Notes under the pieces: model-generated
The model's database searches: none
The model's input: only the letters and a program-made list of their open reading frames with translations
What the model was told of the DNA's origin: nothing
Shown: piece after piece, positions 24,798 to 34,389 of the stretch
How positions within the stretch are numbered: position 1 is the first letter of the stretch
Layout of the letters: each line of letters begins with the position of its first letter
Origin: Bacteroidales bacterium
Lineage (GTDB): Bacteria > Bacteroidota > Bacteroidia > Bacteroidales > WCHB1-69
DNA: 61,123 nucleotides
NCBI GenBank assembly: GCA_031286285.1
Contig: JAITUN010000325.1
Location: 1-61,123, forward strand
Direction of reading: 5' to 3'
Translations under genes and position numbers: made by a program

Positions 24798-24806
24798 TAT
24801 TTTTAT

Positions 24807-26582
24807 ATGAAAAAAAATAGATTTTATCCAATTCTTCTGCTCATTCCTCTCTTTATTATTGTTTGGGGAATCTTTTATTTCAACTTATATGACACTTTTT
24901 ACTCACGAAACGTTGATCCGGAATATCCTTATCTTATTAATGGTTTAAACGTTGCATTACTGGAGTTTAATCGTATCGGACATTTTGACCACCCCGGAAC
25001 TCCCTTTCAGGTGTATTGTGGGCTCATTATTCGTATTACTCATCTTTTTACAGGAAAAGATTCAATTGCTCAAGATGTATTCAACCGCCCCGATTATTAT
25101 TTAACCGCAATTAATTATTCATTAGTTATTCTGCAATCTTTATTATGTTTTTTTATTGCGTTTGTAGGACGAAAACGTGAAATAAAAATATGGCAGATCA
25201 TCTTATTGCAATCCGGCGTTTTGTTTAATGTACTGATGTTGACACTATTTAATAGAGTAATTCCCGAAAGATGGTTTATGGTAATCGCTCTTCTTTTTAT
25301 AATTGCTTATTTATTATATGGTTACAAAGACAAACACCCTTTAAAATTTGCTATAGCAAGCGGCGTCATTATGGGAATGGGGTTGGCAACAAAATTCAAT
25401 TTCTTACCTATTTTATTTTTGCCTTTTCTCCTCATTAATTCAAATAAAAACCGTCTTGTTTATGCAGCTACAGGAATAGCTTCATTTTTCCTGTTTCTGT
25501 TGCCTATTATTAAAAAATTTGGTGATTACCGAGATTTTATTAAATCAATTGCTACTCATGACGGAATTTACGGGCAGGGTGCAGAAAGAATGTTTGACCT
25601 CGAGAGACTGAGAACAGGATTTATTCAAGTATTTGAAAGTGCACCCGAACTGATATTTGTTATTTTTGCAATTATAGCAGCTCTTTTTTTTGCAATACTT
25701 TATAGAAAAAAGGAAAAAACTAACAGAGAAATTCTATTTTTTTCAGGATTCCTTTTTATTGTATTATTCCAAATTTTAATGGTTTCAAAACATTTTAAAA
25801 ACACTTATCTGATCCCTTTAATTACATTTTACCCCATATTTTTGTTTCTATTCGACAATTTTATGCATAAAATAGGCACCGGAAAAAAATGGAGCCTTTT
25901 GCCCGCAATTTTGCTATTCATCATTTGTATTGGTTATACCTCAACTCGTTTGATAGAAAATGAAAAATATCGGGAATACTGGATAACTCAAAGGGAATCA
26001 TTAAGAACCTATGTTTCTGAAAATTTACCCAAAAACGCATTATGGTTTGTTGAACCCACATGGGAAAGTGCGCCTTATGTTGAAAATGGAATTGTTTACG
26101 GATTATGTTATTCACATTGCAACAAGAAATATATTTATGAATTAATTCATAAAAATCCAAATATTCTTTCATACAAAGATTCTAAAGTATTAATTTGGCA
26201 AAGATATGAGGTTCTCATTGACAGTCTCGTTGTAACGAATACTCCAATCCATCTCTATTCCTCTCCTGGTCGTAATGCGGAAACGCTTATGGAAATTTTG
26301 GAAAGCGCTGCACAAAGAAATGGTGTCACTTTTACTACAGACACGTTGTTTTCAAACAGTGAGCTAAGATCACACATTATTGTGATGCAGAATAAACAAT
26401 CGGAACAGAATTGGAAAACAGAAAATTACGCTTCTCGCGAAGCCGAAATTCAATATTTCATTAAATCTATTTATGGTACACCCGAATGGTTAGAAGTTGT
26501 AAAGGAGAAAGCCTTGGATCAAAATATTCCCTTAGATTCAATGGTTTTGCTTGATGCAATTTATATGACCGATAATCAATAA
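24807..26582 (+). CDS. Polytopic membrane protein, probable GT-C type glycosyltransferase
   Basis: 591 aa. About ten hydrophobic helices lie between residues 5 and 380 (for example FYPILLLIPLFIIVWGIFYF), with a soluble C-terminal domain of about 200 residues. An early luminal loop contains EFNRIGHFDHPGTPFQVYCG, an arrangement like the acidic/His loop 1 of GT39/ArnT-type transferases. It probably uses a lipid-phosphate sugar made by neighbouring GT2 enzymes. The exact family was not recognised, so the substrate is unknown. It is embedded in the glycan operon. Confidence 0.7.
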   Translation: MKKNRFYPILLLIPLFIIVWGIFYFNLYDTFYSRNVDPEYPYLINGLNVALLEFNRIGHFDHPGTPFQVYCGLIIRITHLFTGKDSIAQDVFNRPDYYLTAINYSLVILQSLLCFFIAFVGRKREIKIWQIILLQSGVLFNVLMLTLFNRVIPERWFMVIALLFIIAYLLYGYKDKHPLKFAIASGVIMGMGLATKFNFLPILFLPFLLINSNKNRLVYAATGIASFFLFLLPIIKKFGDYRDFIKSIATHDGIYGQGAERMFDLERLRTGFIQVFESAPELIFVIFAIIAALFFAILYRKKEKTNREILFFSGFLFIVLFQILMVSKHFKNTYLIPLITFYPIFLFLFDNFMHKIGTGKKWSLLPAILLFIICIGYTSTRLIENEKYREYWITQRESLRTYVSENLPKNALWFVEPTWESAPYVENGIVYGLCYSHCNKKYIYELIHKNPNILSYKDSKVLIWQRYEVLIDSLVVTNTPIHLYSSPGRNAETLMEILESAAQRNGVTFTTDTLFSNSELRSHIIVMQNKQSEQNWKTENYASREAEIQYFIKSIYGTPEWLEVVKEKALDQNIPLDSMVLLDAIYMTDNQ

Positions 26583-26598
26583 ATTTAATAAATGAGTT

Positions 26599-27657
26599 AT
26601 GAATAATACTAAAGTAGCGCTTATTACCGGCATAAACGGACAAGATGGTTCCTATCTTGCCGAATTTTTATTGGAGAAAGGATACAGAGTTCATGGGATG
26701 TTGCGGCGTGCCTCCTATTTCAATACCGGAAGAATAGAACATCTATACTTTGATGAATGGATTGAAGATATGAAACAGAAACGGAGCTTAGAACTTCACT
26801 ATGGCGATATGACAGATTCCTCATCTATTTTAAGAATCATTCAAACAATTCAACCTGATGAGATCTACAATTTGGCAGCACAATCGCATGTGAAAGTATC
26901 TTTCGATGTTCCTGAATATACGGCAGAAACTGATGCTGTGGGTACTTTACGCATTTTGGAAGCCGTAAGAATTTTGAGTTTGGAAAAGAAAACCCGTATT
27001 TATCAAGCATCTACATCTGAACTTTATGGAAAGGTTTTAGAAACGCCTCAAACGGAAAATACACCGTTTTATCCCCGCTCTCCTTATGGTGTTGCAAAAA
27101 TGTATGCTTTTTGGATTACCAAAAATTACAGAGAGGCTTACAATATTTTTGCAGCAAACGGCATCTTGTTTAATCATGAAAGCGAACGCCGCGGAGAAAC
27201 GTTTGTTACCCGAAAAATCACGCTCGCCGTTGCCCGTATTAAGTATGGCAAACAAAAAAAACTGTATCTCGGAAACCTCAATGCCTTGCGTGATTGGGGC
27301 TATGCAAAAGATTATGTAGAATGTATGTGGCGGATTTTGCAGCATGATACTCCCGAAGATTTTGTGATTGCAACCGGCAAAATGCACTCCGTAAGAGAGT
27401 TCTGCACACTTGCCTTTGCCGAAGCAGGAATTAATTTGCGCTGGGAAGGTAAAAATGAAAAGGAAAAAGGGATTAACATAGATACCAACGAAATTTTGGT
27501 TGAAGTTGATCCCAAATATTATCGCCCTACTGAGGTTGACCAATTGTTGGGTGATCCCTCTAAAGCAAAGAAAATACTGGGTTGGAACCCTACTAAAACC
27601 CCATTTGAAAAATTGGTAAAACTTATGATTCAACATGATTTAAAAAACATTCAATAA
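26599..27657 (+). CDS. gmd: GDP-mannose 4,6-dehydratase
   Basis: 352 aa. It converts GDP-mannose to GDP-4-keto-6-deoxymannose. The Rossmann motif [18 protein letters not shown] is at about 7-24, followed by [38 protein letters not shown] and [15 protein letters not shown] (catalytic Tyr and Lys). [16 protein letters not shown] is diagnostic for GMD. It is immediately followed by fcl (2-base gap), giving the complete GDP-L-fucose pathway from GDP-mannose. Confidence 0.96.
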   Translation: MNNTKVALITGINGQDGSYLAEFLLEKGYRVHGMLRRASYFNTGRIEHLYFDEWIEDMKQKRSLELHYGDMTDSSSILRIIQTIQPDEIYNLAAQSHVKVSFDVPEYTAETDAVGTLRILEAVRILSLEKKTRIYQASTSELYGKVLETPQTENTPFYPRSPYGVAKMYAFWITKNYREAYNIFAANGILFNHESERRGETFVTRKITLAVARIKYGKQKKLYLGNLNALRDWGYAKDYVECMWRILQHDTPEDFVIATGKMHSVREFCTLAFAEAGINLRWEGKNEKEKGINIDTNEILVEVDPKYYRPTEVDQLLGDPSKAKKILGWNPTKTPFEKLVKLMIQHDLKNIQ

Positions 27658-27659
27658 AG

Positions 27660-28589
27660 ATGGAAAAACATTCAAAAATATATGTAGCAGGGCACACCGG
27701 TTTGGTAGGCTCGGCAATTGTGCGCTATTTGCAAAAAAATGGATATAAAAATCTGATTTGCAAAGATATTAAAGATTTAGATTTAAGAAGACAACAACCT
27801 GTTGAAGAGTTTTTTGCCCGCGAACAACCGGATTATGTCTTTCTATCTGCCGCTAAAGTGGGCGGAATCTTGGCAAATAATACCTATCCTGCACAGTTTC
27901 TCTATGATAACTTGATGATAACCACAAACATCATTCATTCTGCATATCTTTATAGTGTAAAAAAACTGTTATTTCTCGGCAGTTCTTGTATCTACCCAAA
28001 AATGGCTACACAACCTATAAAGGAAGGATCACTTTTAACCGGAAGTTTGGAACCTACCAATGAAGCTTACGCTATCGCCAAAATTTCAGGATTGGAGTTG
28101 TGCAAATTTTACCGCAGAGAATACGGCTGTAACTTTATTTCGGCAATGCCTACCAACTTGTATGGAATTAACGACAACTTCGATTTGGAGAACTCTCACG
28201 TTTTGCCGGCAATGATTAGAAAATTTCACGAAGCGAAATTAGCAGGAAAAGAGGAAGTTGTACTATGGGGAACAGGAACACCCATGCGCGAATTTTTATA
28301 TGTGGATGACCTTGCCGATGCCCTGCTGTTTCTCATGCAAAACTATGCAGAAGAGGAACCGATAAATATCGGACCGGGAGTAGATATTACCATTAGTGAA
28401 TTAGCCGACATAGTAAAAGAGATTACAGGATATACCGGAAAAATAGTTTACGATACCACCAAACCTGACGGAACACCGCGAAAATGGTTAGACATTTCCA
28501 AAATATATGATTTGGGTTGGAAATACAAAACAGAATTGGAAGAAGGAATTGGAAAAGTGTATGAATGGTATAAACTTTTTGAAAAATAA
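27660..28589 (+). CDS. fcl: GDP-L-fucose synthase
   Basis: 309 aa. It performs the epimerase/reductase step from GDP-4-keto-6-deoxymannose to GDP-L-fucose. Motifs: [92 protein letters not shown]. It is last in the glycan operon and convergent with the OmpA/PD40 gene (16-base gap). Confidence 0.96.
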   Translation: MEKHSKIYVAGHTGLVGSAIVRYLQKNGYKNLICKDIKDLDLRRQQPVEEFFAREQPDYVFLSAAKVGGILANNTYPAQFLYDNLMITTNIIHSAYLYSVKKLLFLGSSCIYPKMATQPIKEGSLLTGSLEPTNEAYAIAKISGLELCKFYRREYGCNFISAMPTNLYGINDNFDLENSHVLPAMIRKFHEAKLAGKEEVVLWGTGTPMREFLYVDDLADALLFLMQNYAEEEPINIGPGVDITISELADIVKEITGYTGKIVYDTTKPDGTPRKWLDISKIYDLGWKYKTELEEGIGKVYEWYKLFEK

Positions 28590-28605
28590 TAGAATATCAT
28601 TCTCT

Positions 28606-30120
28606 TTATTTATCCAATATCAATACTTCTGTCCGTCTGTTTTTTGCTCGGTTTTCTTCTGTATCATTTGGAACAATAGGCTTTTCTTTGCCGTAGCCGT
28701 TGTAAGACAAACGATTGAAATCAATACCATTGTCAATTAAATAGTGATAGACTGTTTTGGCACGCTCAATAGAAAGATTATGATTGTATGATTCCGATCC
28801 TTGATTATCAGTGTGTCCAATGACCTCAATTCTAATCGTTTCAAATTTATGAAGATAGTCTAATAAACGTTGTAATTCTGAAAAGGAATCGGGCAATAAA
28901 TTCGATTGGGCAAATTCAAAATAAATGTTGGGAAGAATAAAAGTTTCACCGACTACTAAAGTTTCTAATAGGTCCACAGAAAACGTATCAATGGAGTTGT
29001 AATTTGAAATATATTCATTTTCAACACTATACAATACTGATTCGGGTCGTAGTGTTTCATCTAGTTCAAAACAATAGATATCTAAACCTCCAAATCCTCC
29101 GGATCTGTCAGAAGCAAAATAGGCCACATTGCCTTGTGCATTTATAAAAATCCCAGATTCATCTTTATACGAATTAATAGGATAACCTAAATTAACAGGC
29201 TTACTCCATGTACTATCGGATTGTAACTTAGAATAGAACAGGTCTTTTCCGCCCATTCCCAAATGTCCATCTGATGAAAAGTAGAGTGTTTTTTGATCAA
29301 AATGAATAAAAGGAGAAAGCTCATCATATTGAGTATTGATGACGTTACCAAGATTTTCGGGTTTAGAAAAAACACCTTCTGAGATCATTTCTGTTTTCCA
29401 AATATCCATGCCTCCATAACCACCGGGACGGTTTGATGTAAAGTAAATGGTTTTGTTGTCTGCTGACATAGAAGGTTGTGATTCCCAATATTTTGTGTTT
29501 ACATTAGGCCCACAGTTTTTTGGTTTTGACCAACCATTTTTTTCCCGCTTCGACCAGTAAATATCACAACTGCCGTATCCTGTTGATAAATTACAAATTG
29601 TAAAAAACAGATATTTTCCATCCGGTGAGATAGATTGTGCACCCTCATTATTTCCTGTATTAATAGGTTTATTCAAACTTGACCTTGGCTGCCACACTCC
29701 AAATTGTTGGAAACTGCTGTAAATATCCTCTTCATGTGTACAATTTTTGCATACTGTTTTTTCATCACGTGGTCGGCGCACAGTAAACAACATCTCTTTA
29801 CTATCACCGGTCAGAGAGGGGTGATACTCATCCCAATTCGAATTAACATTTTCCCCTAAATTAATAGGAATTATGTTCCCTGCATTTTGCATCGCATCAA
29901 TCCCAAACTTACATTGTTCAATTTTCCATTGTAAAAAAGAATGGTATTTTAAATCAACTTTAGCTATACATTTTTCAAAAATGGGCAATGCACTTGCATA
30001 TTTATGTTGTGCCATTTCTTTTTCTGCTTTAGCTACAATTTTTTGAATTTTTTTTGGTAGTTGGGCAAAAAGTAATCCTTGTAAAATGAACAAGAAAAAA
30101 AACAGACTAAACAATTTCAT
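28606..30120 (-). CDS. OmpA-family protein with TPR-like N-terminus and PD40 repeats (PorE-like)
   Basis: 504 aa. A signal peptide (MKLFSLFFFLFILQGLLFA) is followed by a short helical TPR-like stretch (about 20-80), several WD40-like PD40 beta-propeller blades (SPDGKYLFFTI, SADNKTIYFTSNRPGGYGG, YFSSDGHLGMGG, YFASDRSGGFGG), and a C-terminal OmpA peptidoglycan-binding domain (IYFEFAQSNLLPDS, IEVIGHTDNQGS, NRRTEVLI). This TPR-PD40-OmpA order is that of the T9SS-associated protein PorE, but the carboxypeptidase-like domain of PorE is not evident. It probably anchors outer-membrane machinery to peptidoglycan. It overlaps purN by 4 bases (ATGA) and is last in a putative five-gene operon. Confidence 0.82.
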   Translation of the reverse strand: MKLFSLFFFLFILQGLLFAQLPKKIQKIVAKAEKEMAQHKYASALPIFEKCIAKVDLKYHSFLQWKIEQCKFGIDAMQNAGNIIPINLGENVNSNWDEYHPSLTGDSKEMLFTVRRPRDEKTVCKNCTHEEDIYSSFQQFGVWQPRSSLNKPINTGNNEGAQSISPDGKYLFFTICNLSTGYGSCDIYWSKREKNGWSKPKNCGPNVNTKYWESQPSMSADNKTIYFTSNRPGGYGGMDIWKTEMISEGVFSKPENLGNVINTQYDELSPFIHFDQKTLYFSSDGHLGMGGKDLFYSKLQSDSTWSKPVNLGYPINSYKDESGIFINAQGNVAYFASDRSGGFGGLDIYCFELDETLRPESVLYSVENEYISNYNSIDTFSVDLLETLVVGETFILPNIYFEFAQSNLLPDSFSELQRLLDYLHKFETIRIEVIGHTDNQGSESYNHNLSIERAKTVYHYLIDNGIDFNRLSYNGYGKEKPIVPNDTEENRAKNRRTEVLILDK

Positions 30121-30680
30121 GATAAAATAGTATTAATCACCTTTGGATACAATTCATATTCAATGGCATGTATTTTCTGTTCTATTTCTGCCAAGGTTTC
30201 TTTTCCTTCCACTTTAAAACACTCCTGTGCAATAATTGTTCCTGTATCCACTCCTTCATCCACAAAGTGGACAGTTACCCCAAATACTTTTACGCCATAT
30301 TGAAAGGCTTGTTGAATGGCGTTTTTTCCTGGGAATGCAGGCAATAAAGCAGGATGGATATTAATAATACGGTTGCGAAATTGATTGAGCAAAACATCAC
30401 CAATTAAACGCATGTAACCTGCCAACACCAAAAGAGAAACATTTTTTTCAATCAAAACAGAGGCAATCTCTTTTTCGTACTCTTCTTTAGAGGCATAATT
30501 TTTTGGAACAAATGAAAAGACGGGGATATTGTGGTTTTTAGCACGTTTGGTTGCAAAACAGTCAGGTTTGTCAGTAACCAATATCTCAATTTCCACATTC
30601 AGTTTTCCTTGTTCTGTTTCATCAATAATTGCTTGGAAATTAGAGCCGTTACCAGAAGCAAAAATAGCTATTTTATTCAT
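30117..30680 (-). CDS. purN: Phosphoribosylglycinamide formyltransferase (GART)
   Basis: 187 aa. It transfers the formyl group from 10-formyl-THF to GAR in purine synthesis. Motifs: IAIFASGNGSNFQAII, NIHPALLPAFPGKNA (catalytic Asn and His), VTVHFVDEGVDTGTIIAQ (catalytic Asp). The length is usual. It is 38 bases after purM and overlaps the downstream OmpA/PD40 gene by 4 bases. Confidence 0.95.
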   Translation of the reverse strand: MNKIAIFASGNGSNFQAIIDETEQGKLNVEIEILVTDKPDCFATKRAKNHNIPVFSFVPKNYASKEEYEKEIASVLIEKNVSLLVLAGYMRLIGDVLLNQFRNRIINIHPALLPAFPGKNAIQQAFQYGVKVFGVTVHFVDEGVDTGTIIAQECFKVEGKETLAEIEQKIHAIEYELYPKVINTILS

Positions 30681-30718
30681 TATTAATTTTTTCTAGTGAC
30701 AGATGTTTTTTAACATTA

Positions 30719-31750
30719 TTATTCAATAATTACATTAACGTCACTTTTTTCAATTATTTTTCCAATCTCAAACACTTTTTCTCCACAATTATTTAAAATA
30801 TTAATAGTTTCAACAGCATCATTAGGTTTAACAACAACGATCATTCCAATTCCCATATTAAAAATGTTAAACATTTCCCTATGAGGAATCTTTCCCCATT
30901 TTTCAAGGAAGTTGAAGATAGGTTTTTTTTCCCAACTATTCTCCACAATTTTTACACTTTGATTTTCTTTTAAGATACGCGGAATATTTTCATCAAATCC
31001 GCCTCCGGTAATGTGGCAAATTGCATGAACATCAATAGTATTCAATAGTTCAAGCACAGGTTTTACATAAATTTTTGTAGGAGTAAGTAACACTTCACCT
31101 AACTTTCCACTAAGTTCTTCAAAATGCTGATACAAGTTAAAGTTATGGTCTTTCATAACAATTTTTCGTACTAAAGAGAATCCGTTTGAGTGTACACCTG
31201 AAGACTGTATTCCAATAAGTTTATCTCCAACATTTACTTTTGAGCCATCAATCAATTTTGATTTTTCTACTGCCCCTACAGCGAATCCTGCAATATCATA
31301 TTCATCCTCCTTATACATATCCGGCATTTCAGCTGTTTCTCCTCCAATAAGAGCGCAATTTGCCATTACGCATCCATCAGCAACACCTTTAACAATTTGT
31401 TCTATTTGAGCCGGATTGTTTTTACCTACTGCTACATAATCTAGAAAAAATAGGGGTTGAGCTCCATGTGCAAGAATATCGTTCACGCACATAGCAACCA
31501 CATCTTGTCCAATAGTGTCATGTTTATTAAGCCAAAATGCCAATTTCAGTTTTGTACCCACTCCGTCTGTACCACTAACCAACACAGGTTCTTTCATAGC
31601 AAGCAAGGATAGGTCAAACATACCTCCAAAACTGCCAATACTACCCATCATGCCGAGACGTTTCGTTTTTGCAATATGTTTCTTTATTCTGCGAACAGAT
31701 TCATAGCCCGCTTCCAATGAAACCCCGGATTGTTCGTAGCTCAAAGCCAT
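30719..31750 (-). CDS. purM: Phosphoribosylformylglycinamidine cyclo-ligase (AIR synthetase)
   Basis: 343 aa. An ATP-dependent ring closure of FGAM to AIR. Motifs: [90 protein letters not shown]. It begins 11 bases after the M6 protease gene, which is unexpected company for a purine gene. Confidence 0.96.
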   Translation of the reverse strand: MALSYEQSGVSLEAGYESVRRIKKHIAKTKRLGMMGSIGSFGGMFDLSLLAMKEPVLVSGTDGVGTKLKLAFWLNKHDTIGQDVVAMCVNDILAHGAQPLFFLDYVAVGKNNPAQIEQIVKGVADGCVMANCALIGGETAEMPDMYKEDEYDIAGFAVGAVEKSKLIDGSKVNVGDKLIGIQSSGVHSNGFSLVRKIVMKDHNFNLYQHFEELSGKLGEVLLTPTKIYVKPVLELLNTIDVHAICHITGGGFDENIPRILKENQSVKIVENSWEKKPIFNFLEKWGKIPHREMFNIFNMGIGMIVVVKPNDAVETINILNNCGEKVFEIGKIIEKSDVNVIIE

Positions 31751-31761
31751 AAAAAATTAGA

Positions 31762-34365
31762 TTATTCTTTTACTAATTTCTTATAAATATTTCCTTTGTA
31801 GGTTTGAATAGTCATTATATAGATTCCAGCTTCTAAGTTCGAAATATCAATGCTCATTTTTTCATCCTGATTATTGCTTATAAGTACATAACTCTGTTTT
31901 TTTCCATAAACATCAAAAATCTCAATATTACTAATTTTAACCTCGTCACTCATCACTTGGAATTTTCCTGTAGTTGGATTGGGAAATATCGTTATATTTT
32001 TATTATTATCAATTTCGTCAATTCCCAAAACGGTTCCATGAACATCTATTTCATTATAAGCTTCTGTGGCTTTAAAAGTAATTTTTCCATCAACAGGCAT
32101 CCAACTTCCCAAAGGTGGATTAAATCGGGCGTAGATTGTTGCAGGAAGTTGAGATTTGCTTAAAGAAAATGCTTGATACCAATTCTTTCCATTAAGAGAA
32201 ATCTCAATTTTAGTAGGAGCAGCGATAGCAATATTAGAAGGTACATCTGAAGAAGAAACTAAAATTTCAACAATATCTGAGGAGGTTCCTCCGAAGGCTT
32301 CAAAGAATATCTCATAAGGAGAAAGGTCAATATTGAACTGTCCACCTATTTTGAAAGAGGCATCAATAGTATGAGGTTCTAAAACATTTTTAAAAGTATA
32401 AGACTTAATTATTCCCAAATCATCTCCATCTACATTAACATTAACAATACTACATCCATTGTCTGCATTTATATCAAATGTTTGAATCCCTCCATGAATT
32501 ACATTTACATTATCATCGGGTGTTATTCTTCCATTTTCACCTGCAGTAACCTTAATTGGGAAAGTATTAAATTCTATGCCCTCAATTCTAACAATTTGGT
32601 CGGCTTGAATATTATTTATGGTATAGGTGTTTTCTGAAGGAGTAATGGGAATATTATTGGCAGTAACTACGAAATTTGATTTGTCATGAGACGGAAGCAA
32701 ATCTACTTTGAACGAAAAACTACCTCCTGTATTAACGGGCGATGTTGATTCTGAAGTAACTAAACATCCGTAATATGCGGGGAGGAATACATGATAGTTT
32801 GATTTAGAGCCACCACCCATAAAATCAAAAGTAATATAATCTCCCTGAACAGAAATATTTGAAATAGGTTTATTGGTAGGCACTCCGCCCCAAGAGATCA
32901 TAGCAGGAATGCTTGTGTTCTTGAAAGATGTATTATTTCCGTTTCCGGGCCAAGGGCAAGAGCCAGAATTAATATTTCCGTATTGTTTTTGTTTATCAAC
33001 ACCAGCTTCAGGAACAGCCACCGGCGCATTAGCGGAGACAGGATAAAAACGCTGCCAACTGGTAGTATTTCCACTAGAGTTATAATTTTCAGTACAGCGA
33101 TAGATTAAAAGATTTTGTCCAGGAATGTAAGCATCAAATCCTGCTTTAGTTCTATTTTCTAGTATAAAATATTGTTCTGAACAACCCGGGTCAGAATGAG
33201 GAACATTGATTCTATAAAATGCATTTTTGTAAATTCTTGAAAGAGGAACGGTTACTGTTTGCGGAGTATTTAATTCTATTACAGTAGCCCAATCATAAGT
33301 ATATACTTTAGAACGTGGATTGGGGTGGGCGGGAGTTGATCCTCCATCATTATGAGCACCGCTGGCTTGCAAATCCCAATATCCCGTTCCTTCATATTGA
33401 CCACCAATTGCATAATTAGTATCATAGTAATCTGGAGCACCTAATGCATGGCCAAATTCATGGCAAGGTGTTCCGATACCACTAATTAAATTTCCGTTTG
33501 TACCTTTAAGTTCTGATGAGCATGAATATTTTTGAACAATATATCCACCATAAGGAAAATTAAAGTTGGATTGATTATGCGCCCAAATACAATTATTACA
33601 TCCATTTGATTGATCATATCCAGCGTAAATAGCATAAAAACTAGGTATGATATTTCCGTTTGCAAATGGAGCCAAATCAACACCGGCATCAACAACTGCC
33701 TCGAACGCTTCCCTTGCAAAAAGTGTCCATCTTGCATCCGGAGTATAGTAGGAAGCATTGTTTTTGGTAAAATAAGGACCTGTTATTGTGGATGTAATAG
33801 TTAATGTATTGTAGGATGCTTCCAAAAAGTAATCTTTTAAACTTCCATTAAATCCGGTTTCATAATAATGAACTTGGTTAAAAAGCATTTCAAAATCTTC
33901 AACCGATCTTTTGTAAGTTCTGTCCGGAAATTCCATAAGTATAACTAATAATTTTCGTTCTCCTTTTGTTTCAACAACCCCTTTTGAAGATTCAATTTCG
34001 TATATTTCACGGAGTTGCATATATTGGTAAACTTGCTTGTCGCTATAAAACAAATTAATGTTTACATTTTGTAACCATGCATTAACTTCGGTGGAACGGT
34101 TAGAAATTTCTGTAGCAAAATAATCTGATGGTTCCATATCTCCTGATTCGTTAAGTTGTGCATAGCAAAAATAGCGATCGGAATTAAGAAGTAATGTGTA
34201 TCCGTCTAATGTAACAGCCCAATTGATAAATTCGTCTCCTTTCATAATGAGCGTGAGTTCCTCACCATTAGGCTGCGTAACTGTTACAGGATATGGATAA
34301 GCAGGAACGGCAAAAGTTTGTAAACAAACCGTTGAAATAAATAATAAAAATAAAAGTTTTTTCAT
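31762..34365 (-). CDS. T9SS-exported M6 family metalloprotease (paralogue 1)
   Basis: 867 aa. Signal peptide MKKLLFLLFISTVCLQTFA, then the conserved VPAYPYPVTVTQPNGEEL pro-segment of Bacteroidetes M6 proteases. The zinc site HEFGHALGAPDYYD is at 302-315 (HExxH...D). WDLQASGAHNDGG and YILENR follow. A divergent InlB-type beta-repeat (about 625-690: TAGENGRITPDD, NVDGDDLG, HTIDASFK) and a type A T9SS sorting domain (FPNPTTGKFQV, EIFDVYGKK, LEAGIYIMTIQT) end the protein. It is a secreted endopeptidase, probably surface bound. It is a tandem duplicate of the next upstream gene and 11 bases before purM. Confidence 0.88.
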   Translation of the reverse strand: MKKLLFLLFISTVCLQTFAVPAYPYPVTVTQPNGEELTLIMKGDEFINWAVTLDGYTLLLNSDRYFCYAQLNESGDMEPSDYFATEISNRSTEVNAWLQNVNINLFYSDKQVYQYMQLREIYEIESSKGVVETKGERKLLVILMEFPDRTYKRSVEDFEMLFNQVHYYETGFNGSLKDYFLEASYNTLTITSTITGPYFTKNNASYYTPDARWTLFAREAFEAVVDAGVDLAPFANGNIIPSFYAIYAGYDQSNGCNNCIWAHNQSNFNFPYGGYIVQKYSCSSELKGTNGNLISGIGTPCHEFGHALGAPDYYDTNYAIGGQYEGTGYWDLQASGAHNDGGSTPAHPNPRSKVYTYDWATVIELNTPQTVTVPLSRIYKNAFYRINVPHSDPGCSEQYFILENRTKAGFDAYIPGQNLLIYRCTENYNSSGNTTSWQRFYPVSANAPVAVPEAGVDKQKQYGNINSGSCPWPGNGNNTSFKNTSIPAMISWGGVPTNKPISNISVQGDYITFDFMGGGSKSNYHVFLPAYYGCLVTSESTSPVNTGGSFSFKVDLLPSHDKSNFVVTANNIPITPSENTYTINNIQADQIVRIEGIEFNTFPIKVTAGENGRITPDDNVNVIHGGIQTFDINADNGCSIVNVNVDGDDLGIIKSYTFKNVLEPHTIDASFKIGGQFNIDLSPYEIFFEAFGGTSSDIVEILVSSSDVPSNIAIAAPTKIEISLNGKNWYQAFSLSKSQLPATIYARFNPPLGSWMPVDGKITFKATEAYNEIDVHGTVLGIDEIDNNKNITIFPNPTTGKFQVMSDEVKISNIEIFDVYGKKQSYVLISNNQDEKMSIDISNLEAGIYIMTIQTYKGNIYKKLVKE

Positions 34366-34389
34366 TTTTGTAAATTTTAATTGTGAATA